Of a stretch of DNA of 64,000 nt, positions 35,033-46,364 are shown piece after piece. Within the stretch, counting starts at the first letter, position 1. Each line of letters begins with the position of its first letter. The DNA is taken from assembly GCA_025330725.1 (NCBI GenBank), contig JAIWND010000015.1:186001-250000 (forward strand), written 5' to 3'. A program made the position numbers and the translations under genes. The notes below the pieces were generated by a model that was given only the letters and a program-made list of their open reading frames with translations, was not told where the DNA came from and ran no database searches. The DNA comes from Chlamydoabsidia padenii (lineage: Eukaryota > Mucoromycota > Mucoromycetes > Mucorales > Cunninghamellaceae).

Positions 35033-35320
35033 TAGTAGAGGCAGGCGGGATCTGAAAACGAAATCAGGTTCCTCTTCGTACTTTTCTTTCTTTCTTACAA
35101 AGGACAGGTAAAAGCCATGACAAGTCTGGGCTGACCGACACAAGAGACGTGGAGCTTGGCTTTTGCGGTGAATTATGTTGGAAATATGCTACAATGTCCA
35201 CATCGCCACTTTAATCATTAGCATCAGTTAACAATTGAGCAAGCAGTGCTCTTCCAAAATTCCTTGTGCACTTTCCGTGCGCCTAGCATTTTGCCCATGT
35301 TAAAGAGGTAAATGGGGAGG
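35033..35320 (+). repeat. Dispersed repeat, copy C
   Basis: Begins GAGGCAGGCGGGATCTGAAA, then GGTTCCTCTTCGTACTTTTC. AAAAGCCA (35110-35117) is the exact complement of TGGCTTTT (35157-35164), the same 47-bp offset as in copies A and B. Ends in TCTTCCAAAATTCC and GTGCGCCTAGCATTTTG, matching the right end of copy A. Confidence 0.85.
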
Positions 35321-35785
35321 GGGAATTCGGGATTTGACATTTGCAAAGTTGGAATCCCGGCATAGACAGTGATAATGCACAAAGGTCCTCACTTGTTATA
35401 ATGTAGCATCATATACATCATTGAAAAAAAAGTAAATAAAGAATCTATTTAAGACTAATTGAATGCCTAAAGCACATGGATCATTCTATAACATCAAGTG
35501 AGACCATCCTTCAATGAAGCGGAATTGATCGGGATGACAATGTCGCTGTCGGGATCGGAAATTTACAAAAGTCATGCAACACTTAAATGACAGTTACGGA
35601 AATAAAAGGCACGGAGAGTTTTTATTAGTTATTACTGAGGAGGAATGGGGAAGGAAAGATGTTTAGGGTTATTAGTATTTAATAGTCTTTATCATGTTCA
35701 AAGGCTAGTCGTGTGGCAAAGGGTCTACCAAAAGAAGAAGAAAAAAGATGAATTGCGAGATTTTTTTTTTTTTTTTTTTTGTAAC
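35321..35785. other. Intergenic
   Basis: Holds a motif copy (TCGGGATTTGACAT, about 35328) facing an inverted partial one (GGAATCCCGG, about 35351), and a long T run (35761-35780) that lies just 3' of the secreted Glu-rich gene. Confidence 0.4.
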
Positions 35786-36535
35786 TTACATAGCAGTTTC
35801 TCGTACAACGGTCCAGTGAGTGATAGTTTTGGGTCCAACATGACCACCATGGAAATCAGGACGGACTTGGATATGATGCTTACCAGCACCACCCATTTTC
35901 TTCATTGGGCGGTGATCGAAATGTTTCTTTCCCCCCTTTCTGCCCAAGTACACCTTCTTCCAGTCTGAGCCTTGTTCACTTTCTTCTTCTACTTCACCTT
36001 CTTCTTCTTCTTCTTCTTCTTCTTTTTCTTCGGATCCCTTGGCCAACACCAAATTAGTACGTTGGAGCAATCGCAGGGCAGCACTGCCGACTTGATAAGG
36101 CCCATGAGCCAAGATAGTAATATTATGGGCTCCTTTATCGAGACTAAATGTACCCTTGCTGAAATGATCATCCAGTAAAGCTTCTTGAGGAGTAGCAGCA
36201 TAAGTTTCGATATTTTCATCATACACGACCTTTTGAGAACTACCGAGGATCTTGCCATGATCATACACGTCAAACATATCACCATGATGCTTGAAATCAA
36301 TCACTTGGAGTTGGGTGGGTTCATTCAGTTCAAAGGCAAAGGATTCTCTGGCAAATGTGTTATTGCCTTCCCAGCGGAAAACCGCGAATTTATCGACAAG
36401 ATCTTGAGCCATTTTATCTCCGATGGAAGGGGTGGGTTTGGTGGAGGTGGAGGGGGCCGACGCCGAGGAGGATGGTGATGCAGCTGATATGGCTTGAACT
36501 GCCAATGCGATGGCTAAAGCAATGGTGGTTTTCAT
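35786..36535 (-). CDS. Secreted protein with Glu-rich linker and His/Lys-rich tail
   Basis: Intronless, 249 residues from ATG 36535 (an in-frame upstream extension exists but this Met begins a clean signal peptide, MKTTIALAIALAVQAISAAS). A Ser/Thr/Pro stretch follows (residues 20-40), then a globular segment of about 110 residues (FAVFRWEGNNTFARESFAFE, LQVIDFKHHGDMFDVYDHG, HNITILAHGPYQVGSAALRL), an acidic run of Glu, and a basic His/Lys/Gly tail. The globular part reads like a beta-sandwich or lectin-like fold, with the N-glycosylation sequons NNT and HNIT. The function is unknown; extracellular or wall-associated is likely. Confidence 0.75.
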   Translation of the reverse strand: MKTTIALAIALAVQAISAASPSSSASAPSTSTKPTPSIGDKMAQDLVDKFAVFRWEGNNTFARESFAFELNEPTQLQVIDFKHHGDMFDVYDHGKILGSSQKVVYDENIETYAATPQEALLDDHFSKGTFSLDKGAHNITILAHGPYQVGSAALRLLQRTNLVLAKGSEEKEEEEEEEEGEVEEESEQGSDWKKVYLGRKGGKKHFDHRPMKKMGGAGKHHIQVRPDFHGGHVGPKTITHWTVVRETAM

Positions 36536-36970
36536 GATATGGTTAAAAAAGGAAAAAAAAAAGTTTAGTGGAGGAAAAGGACAAAGAGTGATCGTCTTCT
36601 TTTTATGTTTTATATCTTTTTTTTTTTCATGATCTGTTTGAAAAATGTCCCTTTTACACCAAGTTGACATTAAAACGCAGGATATTATACACTTAATAGT
36701 ATTCGTATTTTAAATCAAACTCGGTCTGATAATGTGGTGTCAGAATACAGTAACAGATGGATCTTCCCGACCCCCCCCTTCAGTTCATGCAAAATCATTG
36801 ACACAGGCCTGCGGCGCTCAAATTTCATTAAAGAGTTAAAACACCGCCAAAAAAAGAATATCGTCAACCGATGCCTTTTTTTTTTTTTTTTTCTTCCCCC
36901 TCAACTTTATAGTTCATCTTCCTTTAATGTAAAGCTACTTTTTATCATAGTTCATTCAACTACTTTTACT
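36536..36970. other. Intergenic
   Basis: AT-rich promoter side of the secreted-protein gene; a TTCATGCAAAATC block lies at 36783. No supported gene. Confidence 0.4.
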
Positions 36971-36975
36971 GATAT

Positions 36976-37465
36976 GGATGTTATCAACTCTCCTCTTAAT
37001 CTCGAAAATGTGACGATTCCAAATGTTAGGAAAAAGGTAAACAACCCCACTCCACTTATTACACAAGTTCTAATTCACTTGAACTATCCTCCATCAGTGA
37101 ATATAACTTTGATGTTGCTAATGTTTACTATCTTATTGTATTTTGTATAGGTGCTTCTCAAGTTGGGCTAATGTCAGCTTCATTAACAAGACCCACTTGA
37201 TAACCGCTCAAGATAAACAGGATCGCTGGTTTACACCCTTAGCATTATTGTCGCCTGTTATCTATATGTCAAGGTAAGGGGTATTATACATATATACAGA
37301 ATACTTATTATTATTTGGGGGGGGGTCCAATATATCAAATCACTGGATCACTCTTTTTTTTTAAACTCGGTGGAATAGGCCACATGGTAGAATCTTTTGG
37401 GTCATTCTTCTTTGGTTTACAAGAAAACGGTCAACTGGTCTTCCTCACTTAAATTTAATACATAT
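36976..37465 (+). pseudogene. Broken multi-exon ORF, unknown family
   Basis: Three coding-like stretches lie between good splice sites. Exon 1 starts MDVINSPLNLENVTIPN. Exon 2 (about 37151-37273) contains INKTHLITAQDKQDRWFTPL. Exon 3 (from about 37380) contains HMVESFGSFFFGLQENGQ and ends in TAA. The reading phase does not match at either junction as the sequence stands. Either the gene has suffered two indels or my junctions are wrong. No family is recognised. Confidence 0.25.
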
Positions 37466-37695
37466 CTATATCTTTGATCATACAATATAATATCACTGGA
37501 TATCCTTTATTGGATGGACAAGGGTAAGTTTAAATTAACCTTGATATGCATTCTGTGTGCGGTTGTCTATCAATTTGATCACATGGCTCTGCACTAATCC
37601 CATTGTCATCAAATACCGAATTCTTCTTCTTATACTCATCCTCTTTCTTTTCTTTTCTTTTTTGCTGTTTTAAAAGTAAAAACACCTAGTTGCTT

Positions 37696-39286
37696 ATGAT
37701 GGCCACATCTTCTTCTTCCTCCTCACCTCAAGATGACTTGACTTATTGGGCAGAACGGTGTTCTATCTGTTTTGATGCCCGACTGGATTTGTGTTTGGAT
37801 CATTGCCGTGATCAATATTGTTATGATTGCTTCCAAAGGTAAGAAACAAAAAAAAAAACAAGAACAACTTTGTATTTATGACGGTGATTTTATTTAGGTA
37901 TGTGACCGAAGTAGTCTCCTCTTCTTGGGGATTATCGGTAAAGAAAATCAAATGCCCTGTTTGTCAAGTTTCTATCCCACAAAGCGAATGGAGCAAGTAT
38001 GTCCCGAATGCCATTGTGGATCTCTATAACAAGTTTAATCGGCCTTTCCGGAGCTTTGCAAGATGTTGTCCTCAATGTGAAACCGAAGTGGTGGCGTGTG
38101 AATATACAAGAAACAAGACATGCTTCTATCATAGGTATATTATACAAAAGGGGCGATCGTTTATCGCACACACACACACACAAAAAAAAAAAAAAAAGGT
38201 GATGTTTGTTTATTGTATTGTTGTCACTGTTGTGTGTGTGTGTGTGTGTTGTATTTAATTTATGCATACTCACTCACTCTATTTTGCTTATCCTTATAGG
38301 GACGATTATAGGTCAAACTTGATACATGAAATGATCATTGATCTCTTGTCTTCATCTCCATTATATGGGCAACAGAGACAACATCCCTATCCTGATATAC
38401 AACAATTACTTGAAGTCTATCAACATCAAGACTGGCGGAATTCGACTTTGTTGGCATTGCATAAACGTACGATTACTACTTTACTGGACTTTGTGACTCA
38501 TCATGTGTCTGATTTGGCTTTGACCCCCAAGGTGAATGCCATCTCTCGACAAATACTATTATTGGATATGAAATCTGAGACTTGGAAAAGTCTACAATTC
38601 TCGCACATCTCATTTTTCCCTAATGTGGAATGGTAAGGACATTTTTAAAAGGAATGTCTAATTGACAACCTTGTTTTTATCATGATAGTACCAACTCGAC
38701 TTGTCGCACCCGATTCTGTTTACAATGTGGATATGATGCTCACCCTGATCGAACTTGTGAAAACAAAATGCAGCAGATGATTGACGAACGGGGATCAAAC
38801 AATGAAGATCCAATCATGTGGAAGCTGAAACATAGGTAAGAAGAAGAAAGAGAAACATATACGATCATACTGAATAACCACATCGTCTCTTATAGTAAAC
38901 AATGTCCTGGTTGCTCTATCTTGATCACGCGTGACGAAGGATGTAATAAAGTGGATTGCTCTCTATGTGGCTATAGCTTTTGTTGGGCCTGCCGATCATC
39001 TTGGTCAGATGTAAGAACTGGAAATGGGACACTGGCAGGAAAAATACAAAGGCATTCATTGATTTTATTTAGAAATGTGGGTTTTATAGATGCGCCATTA
39101 CCGGTTGGACGGCAAATCAAGACAAGCAAGATGTAAAGGTAACCCTCCTTTGATTGATTTGGGGAGGGGGGAAAGCAACTCTAACACAAACTTTTTTTTA
39201 TTTTTTTATTAATAAACCGATAGACAGAACTGGGTGTGCCTAATATATCATTTATCCAGTCAAAAATGTCACCCCATGTCATCTAG
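37696..39286 (+). CDS. RBR-type (RING-IBR-RING) E3 ubiquitin ligase
   Basis: At least six exons from ATG ATG at 37696 to TAG at 39284-39286. RING1: ERCSICFDARLDLCLDHC then QYCYDCF and KIKCPVCQVSIP. A helical middle region of about 100 residues follows. An IBR-like segment contains RFCLQCGYDAHPDRTCENK. The Rcat/RING2 domain reads KQCPGCSILITRDEGCNK, VDCSLCGYSFCWAC; the Cys in EGCNK is at the position that carries the ubiquitin thioester. The C-terminus comes from two short exons after 39060 (KCGFYRCAITGW and a final ELGVPNISFIQS). It should transfer ubiquitin by a RING/HECT hybrid mechanism; substrate unknown. Introns are AT-rich, one holding CACACA and TGTGTG microsatellites (38167-38250). 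An earlier 5' exon cannot be excluded. Confidence 0.85.
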
Positions 39287-39486
39287 TAGTGGTTATATTA
39301 CACACAGTAGAATCTTTTAACAATAATGGCTACATAATAAAATTATCTTTACTTTTATATATATCTCTTGTCCCATACACATACATAGAATAACAAAATG
39401 GTAAACGGTTTGTTTTATTGGGTTATATTGCATTACAAAAAGATTCAAACAATAACTATATCTACATTTACTAAACTAAAGACGGA

Positions 39487-40846
39487 TTATGATAAGGGTG
39501 TTGATGTGGCCAGTCGAGTAGGCACAGAAAGGTGATTGTCTTGTTCAGAGATGTAAAGCTCGTCTTGTTCGAGGTAAAAGGAGCCAGAAGGTGAGACCGA
39601 GTACTGCCTATTGTCAGTGATATGTTGTTCCTGGTATTGTTGATTCATGGGTATAAAGTAAGGTTGATGATGTTGTTCCACCATCATGGGTTGGGTTGGT
39701 TTCGATATAGTAGTGATAGTGATGGGTAGTTGAAGAGGGGCTATATCGTGGTATGATGATGATTGGTGATAGCCGAGAGAAAAGTAGGATCGTTGAGAGG
39801 AAGGTTGAGTTAATCCCAAGATGATATGATGTGCCACGTGTATATCGTTGTTATAAGTAGGCAAACAAGAGTGAGCAATAGGAAGAGAGAGTTGTGTCGT
39901 ATGATGAATTGTTTGTTTTGGAATGGACACGGGAATAGCTTGATGAGTAAGTACATGTTGTTGATGATCAATGGAGGTGATAAAGGTCACATAGACTTGG
40001 TTGATGTTGGTATTTGTGTTATTATCAGTGATCAGTTGAATAGTACATTGATCACCTATCCAACAACAAGAAAAAGTAGAAGTTAGGTAAGGTAAATAAA
40101 TTATGAGGGGTGAAGGGTGGGTGGGTGAGTTTACCTGGACAGTAAGACGACTTTGTCAATTTGACTTTGATTTGTAATGTTGTGTCATTCCCCATAGTAT
40201 AATAATCCGTTGTATCAGTTTCACTTGTAGGTGCCACCAAGGGAAGGTAGAGAATAGGTGTTTCGTTTGAGACCAAGGTTGCCGGGTGTTCAGGAGAGTC
40301 CAAATAGGCTTTCAAGGTATATTGAATGTGTTTACCGCCAGGAAATGTCGATTCGGTGATGGTGGGTGGATAGTTCACTAGAGGAAGTTGAATAGCAAAC
40401 AAGTATAAATGACTACCTGCTGTTATCACCGTTGTTGTATCATCACTAGAAGCTAAAATAGAAAAAAAAAAAAATGTTTTAGTTGTGTCTTGTGTTTTCA
40501 CCCTCTTTACCTGTTGTGTCCTGTTCGTTTAGTGCAATGGTTTCCTTTATTGAGAAGAGTTCTTTCATTACTTGCTGTTCTTGAATGATTTGACCTTGGA
40601 ATACAATTTGCATCCCTTGGGCTTGCATGGGCTGCAGTGTTTTCAATAAGACCGATCCTAAAAAAAAAAAAAAAAAAAAGAGAGAGAGATAAAGATTTCG
40701 TTGTCATACATTTTGCTTATCTCTTTTTTACTGTTTTGTTTACCATTGATAACTGAGCCTGGTCCATAGGCAATAGATTGATCACGACTATCAAAGCTGG
40801 TGGTGAGGCGAAACGTTTCGATATTACTGACTGGTTTAAAAAACAT
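39487..40846 (-). CDS. Alpha-arrestin-like protein
   Basis: Four exons, ATG at 40846, last exon ending at 39487. The arrestin N-like half has YGPGSVINGSVLLKTLQP, then MQIVFQGQ and, after an intron, FAIQLPLVNYPPTITE and IQYTLKAYLD. The C-like half has DTTLQIKVKLTKSSYCPGD and VYVTFITSIDHQQHV. The tail is Gln/Ser/His-rich with a PxY-free but YIPMNQQYQEQ-type region. Family members are ubiquitin-ligase adaptors that direct endocytosis of transporters. No canonical PPxY was seen, which is unusual for Rsp5-binding arrestins. All junction phases agree. Confidence 0.78.
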
Positions 40847-41645
40847 TATTTAATTGGAAAGAAAGAGAGTGTGGGAGAAAAAAAAAAAAAAAAAAGAGGG
40901 GATGAGTATGTTGGCCCCACTTTGTCGGTATTTGAATTCCAGGTGCATGAAATTCTCAAGTGATGCATCCACACAGACCCGAGGAAGACATTTTCTTACG
41001 TCACTGTATACATTAGGTATGTGTATTATGAGATAATTCAAAGCCACCTTTCACTTTTGCATCTTCCCCATAAAAGTAGTAATCCTCTCTCTATCTATGA
41101 TATTTTGATGTTATCACAGACCGATGGCGAAAAAGATGTACTACCATTTTTTCCTAAACTGAGAAGGATTATCTGATTTGCCACCATGTAGGACGAGGGA
41201 GGCGAAGAGAATCAAAAAACCAATCAGATGGAGGAATGGAGCAGGTTCGCCTGTGGAAAGGACCCTGGATCCACATTTGTAATCGCCGCTTGAAAAGTTT
41301 TTTTTTTTTTTTTTTTAAAAGGGAAGAATCTGGGAAATCGTGGGAAAGTAAATGCGAGAGGGACTCGATTACATTTTTAATGAACAATCAAAAGTAAGGA
41401 GAGAAGAGCATGCGTTATCATCGTACTGATTCCTTATCAGTAATGAACAAGTATATCAACTAATTACGTTTTGTGAAAAGAAACACACACACACACACAC
41501 ACACTTTTAACAAGTTCCGAGGAAAAGGATTATTAATAGGATATAAACTCAGACAGGGACGCTTACATTTCATTTAAAAAGCCACGTTTTGCTGTTCCTT
41601 CTTTTTTATTATTATTCTTCTTCTTTATCAAAACATATATACAAC
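40847..41645. other. Intergenic with CA repeat
   Basis: No convincing exon. Contains an (AC)n run at 41483-41504 and A/T homopolymers. The last 60 bp are the T-rich leader of the 48-residue gene. Confidence 0.45.
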
Positions 41646-41792
41646 ATGCTCTCTCGTTTCTTCACTCGTTTATCTGGTCTTCCTGCTGCTGTTCCTGGTA
41701 AAAAGCTCGTGTATGCTTCTGCCGGTGCCACTGCCGCCTATCTTTATGCTCAACAATGCAAGAACGATGTCCTTTACTTCAATAAGGCTTAA
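41646..41792 (+). CDS. 48-residue mitochondrial-type single-helix protein
   Basis: Intronless short ORF. The N-terminus MLSRFFTRLSGLPAAVPGKK has a basic, amphipathic presequence look. It is followed by one hydrophobic helix (LVYASAGATAAYLYAQQ) and a short polar tail ending NKA. It has a T-rich leader, a good start context (ACAACATGC), and AATAAA at 41902, all as in a real gene. Such mini-proteins are common as accessory subunits of respiratory complexes or the inner membrane, but no family is recognised. Confidence 0.65.
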   Translation: MLSRFFTRLSGLPAAVPGKKLVYASAGATAAYLYAQQCKNDVLYFNKA

Positions 41793-42194
41793 AATGGATG
41801 ACATTTCTTATCATCATCATCATCATATATATTACATATCCTACCTACATTCATATTATAAACATAGAACCATTCATTCATTCTTATATGTACACTCTTA
41901 AAATAAACATTGATACCATCAATAGAGATGAAAAGTTTTCTTCTTGTTGATATGTTGTTGTTTTTTTCTAATTACCAAATAGGGTTTTGACCGAGGGTAA
42001 CCGATCTACAAAAAAAGAAACAAAGCTTCCTTTGTTGGGGACTTTAGGTACGACCAAAGAACTCAGGAACCATTTATATTAAATCTCCGCTTTTCTTTTC
42101 TGATAGTTATTTTTCCGATACCGACTCTTTTTCATAGAGAGAGTTTCAACGCAGGAGAGTATGAATAAAATGGCAATAGATGTAAGGGCGGGTA

Positions 42195-42810
42195 CTAATC
42201 GGTACAAGGGGAGAAAAGTTGCGTAAGATCTCCTAAATAAACGGCAATAGGAAACGGAGAAAGACTTTGACGGGATTCGAAAAAAGGGTCAACCAATGTT
42301 GATTGATCTGCTCCTATCTGTGTTCTACTTGCCACTCTTGTAAATGCAATCATATTACTTTCTAATATTAACAAGTGTTGACCGGTAACTTGATGAAGGA
42401 GTCCCTGTTGAGGGAAAAAAAGAAAAAGAAAAGAAAATGATAAAAGTTGACCCATCCCCGTTTTTATACTTCATCATGTAACTGAATGAAGCAACCAACA
42501 AATGATTAATCAAAGGACGTGATGTGAGTTAATCTCGTCTCACACCAGTCATTGTCAACCGAACCAATACATCTCATCTTATGCAATAATATAAAGGAGT
42601 TTATTTTCATTACCATTCAATAGCAATCAAGGGGTTCATGAATCCATTTTGACACTTGTCCAAGTCGGCATTTAAAAAACCGGCATGACCGAAAGAAAAT
42701 GGGTCGAGTATGATGTATCCATTGAACAATCGGTTGAAGGGAGATAGATAAAGACCTTTTCCCCCTTTTTGTTTCTCACCATTCTTTTTGTAGCTCTTTC
42801 TCTTTCCCTC
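42195..42810 (-). CDS. Candidate two- or three-exon gene, unknown
   Basis: Two coding-like blocks. The downstream one (about 42410-42195) reads LLHQVTGQHLLILESNM then FTRVASRTQIGADQSTLV, ending SPCTD and TAG, after a strong acceptor (CCCTCAACAG). The upstream one (about 42755-42610) reads YLSPFNRLFNGYIILDPFSF and ends at a GTAATG donor. Phases do not join directly, so a small exon between them is needed or the gene is broken. No family is recognised. Confidence 0.3.
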
Positions 42811-42939
42811 TAAATTTTCTTTTTTCCCTCCCAAATCAAATCCCCTGTGACGGACGGAAACTTTCCAAAGTGTGTTTATTATAAAAGTTGCATTACAGCT
42901 GACCTTGCATGCACGATACCCTGCACTAAAGATCCACAT

Positions 42940-42970
42940 TTCCCCCTTTCTCCACCCGTTTCTCCCTTTC

Positions 42971-43007
<37 letters not shown>

Positions 43008-43705
43008 AGCTTATTGGTTGTGGTTATTGTTTAAAAAAAAAGGTAACAAGAAAAGATAGGATGAAAGATTAAAAAAAAAAAAAAAAAATTATGCATGATG
43101 GGCGGGATTTCAAAATCTGGGGTCATGAAAGTAAGGGTGAAAAAAAAAAAAGAAACCCTTTCTTCATCAATGGTCCCTATGTCTTCTCCCGCCCCCTCCC
43201 CACAAAAAAATACACATACACACACACACACTTGATTCTCCATAACACCCCCTTGATTTTCTCGAATCTTCATTGGTTGTGTCCATGAAAGCATGACTGG
43301 GATGATGTGTGTTTAATGAGAAAGACCCCGCTTTTTTTTTTGTTCTTAATTCGTTTCGTTTTTTCATTTTTCATTTAGTTCTTTCTTTAACTCTTTGCTC
43401 ATCTTTTTTTTGAATCTTCTTTGCAAGTTTTGCTCTATTCTTTGTCTCAAGGTAAAGTAAAAAATTTAAACTCCTATTTATTATTTATGCTCTTCCTGAA
43501 TCTAATTCTCTCTTTCTTTCTTTTCTTTTTTTCCCGCCTCCAATCACTATGGATCTTGGTTTGCACATAAAGTCAACTCTATACTCTTTTATTCTAATCC
43601 ATAGACTCCTTTGGTAAGTTGGATGCACCTTAAACAAGTAATGTCAACTAACTTCCCCTGTGTTTCATTCTTCTTCTTCTTCTGCCACAGATAGAACACT
43701 TGCTA
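42940..43705. promoter_or_regulatory. StuA-like gene upstream region and leader introns
   Basis: (CT)n at 42975-43002, A-runs, a strong copy of the recurrent motif at 43091-43117, and several donor/acceptor-like pairs between 43450 and 43690 that suggest a spliced 5' leader, as is common for StuA/Efg1 genes. Confidence 0.5.
43091..43117. promoter_or_regulatory. Recurrent motif upstream of StuA-like gene
   Basis: ATGCATGATG directly followed by GGCGGGATTTCAAAATC. Both halves of the composite motif are present about 600 bp before the coding start. Confidence 0.4.
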
Positions 43706-43801
43706 ATGTATTCGTCATCACCACAAACGTGCCACTATTACAACAACAACAATAACAGCGACAGCGACAACAACAATAGCAGGAGTAACAACAACAATAG
43801 C

Positions 43802-43832
<31 letters not shown>

Positions 43833-44489
43833 GCAAACACGATACTTCAGTCTACCCGTCATTTGGACGTTGTATTTCGGATAACAACAACCATTCAAAT
43901 GGTACTTCTGACACTTCTCTTCCTCCTTCCTCCTCTTGGCAACCTCACCTAGACCATGACTATAGTCTTGGGTCACCTACGCCCTCGACCAGTCCTACTT
44001 TCCAACTCCCACAACAACAACAACAACAACACTATTCTTCCATCATGACACCACCCACGTCCACACCTTATGTTTTATCACATTCGGCTTCACAAACAGA
44101 TGCTCTTCTCACCCCAACCACTCCAACCACACCTTCTTCGGCTTCTTCGGCACCATTGTTACCCTCTTATGGTTATGGTCTCTCTCATCGTGGCTTCTTC
44201 CCACGACCCAAATTGACAACCACACTTTGGGAAGATGAAAGAACTGTTTGCTTTCAAGTGGATGCAAATGGGATTTGTGTGGCCAGAAGAGAAGGTAAAG
44301 AAGAATAAGGTTGATAGATTGATTGATTAACATTTTCCTTTTTTGTAGATAACGACATGATTAATGGCACTAAACTATTGAATGTGGCGGGTATGTCTCG
44401 AGGCAAACGTGATGGAATCTTGAAGAATGAAAAGGGACGTGTGGTGGTCAAAGTTGGTGCTATGCATTTGAAAGGTGTCTGGTAAGTGG

Positions 44490-44523
<34 letters not shown>

Positions 44524-45772
44524 AAACAATCGTTATTTAACTCATTCTTTTTATAAAATAGGATCACATTTGATCGTGCGAAAACACTCTCTGCTCAATT
44601 TAAAATTCAAGATGCTCTTTATCCTTTATTTGTTGATAATCCTCAAACCTTCTTGTATAGTCACCCAATGACAAGTCCAATCTCTCGTCTATGCTCCTTC
44701 CGGCCTTTTTATCAATCTTGGGATCGGACACCATTATCATCAACACCTCATCATCACCATCATCACCATCATCAGCCCTCTCCTCCTCATGGACCTTCTT
44801 CTTCTTCTTCGTCTTCTTCTGATACTCGTTACGATACAACTGGACCTACATCATTAGGTAAGTCATCGCGCGAATCATGCATAATGGATTAGGGCGGGGA
44901 TTGAACTGACTTTTCCTTATTTCTTATAGGTTACCGACCTGGAGGTCCTCTTTTTGCTCCTCCTCCTCCTTCTTCTTCTTCTCCTCCAACTTATGAAGGT
45001 GATATTAATAGGGATACACATTCTGGTCATCCTGGTGGTGGTAATATATTACCCATGGATTATCGCTCAAACAGAACTACATCGGCAGATCAGGCGGATT
45101 CCTCTTCCTCTCCATCTACATCACATGGTCCATCTTCATCTTCATACTACAACAATCTCTTGGATCCAAACCATCGCTCAACTGATTTGGGCTTTTATAA
45201 CACTGACAGCAACAATAGAGGTAAAGATATATATAAAAAAAAATGCAAATTAAACATGTAATTGAATCTGACTCTTTCCCTCTCCCTTACTAGACACCAT
45301 GAAACTGGAAACCTCTACTGCTTCTTCGTCTAGCTCAAACACCAATGGACATTCTTTATTGGACAGTCAAGGCTCTATGATGGATAACAAGGGAGCGACA
45401 TTACAGGCTCCGACATCATCTGCTTTCCATACCCTAGATGGCTCCACAAGTTTCCACCACCCACAGCCTCTCTATATGGAAACCCGAGACGATTATCAGT
45501 CGACACATAACCATTCACTCTACCTGGATGATCCATCTAAAGGCAATCACAATGACATGAACAACAACATGATGCCTTACCCTGATCGTCGTGATACACT
45601 CTCTCGAAATGGTTTGGTCCAACGACATCATCCTTATGCCAAACTATCCAATGATTCGACTTGGTCAGCATTGAAAAAACATACTTCCTCTTCAAGACTT
45701 GGATCAAGACCTCTAACAAAAGAAATCGATGATCTCTCGGTCAAAACTGAATCCGATCATCGTCCCTGGTAG
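43706..45772 (+). CDS. stuA: StuA/Efg1-type APSES transcription factor
   Basis: Five exons, chosen start ATG 43706 (first Met in frame after a probable leader intron), TAG at 45770-45772. The N-terminus is Asn-rich then Gln/Pro-rich. The APSES DNA-binding domain covers the exon 1/2/3 junctions: [66 protein letters not shown] and [10 protein letters not shown]. The helix-loop segment matches StuA/Efg1/Phd1 and not Swi4/Mbp1. The rest is Ser/Pro/His-rich with [15 protein letters not shown] near the end. Family members control hyphal growth and spore development. An (AT)14 run sits in intron 2 (44493-44520). AATAAA at 45943. Confidence 0.93.
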
Positions 45773-45804
45773 TCCTTTTTAGTATTAGTATAAGTATTAC
45801 TTGT

Positions 45805-45841
<37 letters not shown>

Positions 45842-46364
45842 GACATCTTCTTCTCATTCGTATTATTATCACTTGTTTTGAATGGGGGGGGTTTAAAAAG
45901 GGGTTATATCCTGTTATATATATTATATGTTTTTGAAAAATAAATAAAAGTCCTTATTTGTCTTCATCTTGTCTTTATGTTTGTGATGGTTTATAATGTT
46001 ATTGTGAAAGGAGATCATCTTCTACATGTTCTATAAAGAACAACAGAGGGTGGCGGGGTTTATAACATGTCGCCTGCCAGGGCGAGCCAGGGTTCCTCCT
46101 GCTTAAACGGATCCAATACATCTCCTTGTTAATAGTAGACTATTAAACGAATCAAATATAAAAAGGGCGGTAGCCAAAATAAAGATAAAGAGGACACATT
46201 CAATAGCATTGTAACATAGCGTGGGTATCAACACATCATCAATAAACAAGTCATTTTTTATTATATAAATCAATAAAACATATAGTATGTAAAAGGTAGA
46301 GAAGGGGCTAGTGATTATCTTGATGCATGTAGGAGGTGTATTCCAGTAGTGACAAGAGGATTGA
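45773..46364. other. Convergent 3' region
   Basis: 3' flanks of two convergent genes, with an (AT)n run (about 45805-45830) and a motif-like GGCGGGGTTTATAACATG at 46053. No gene. Confidence 0.5.

Noticed and set aside
43665..43976. Poly-Cys ORF opposite the StuA-like N-terminus
   Set aside because: Other-strand reading of the Asn-coding AAC repeat.
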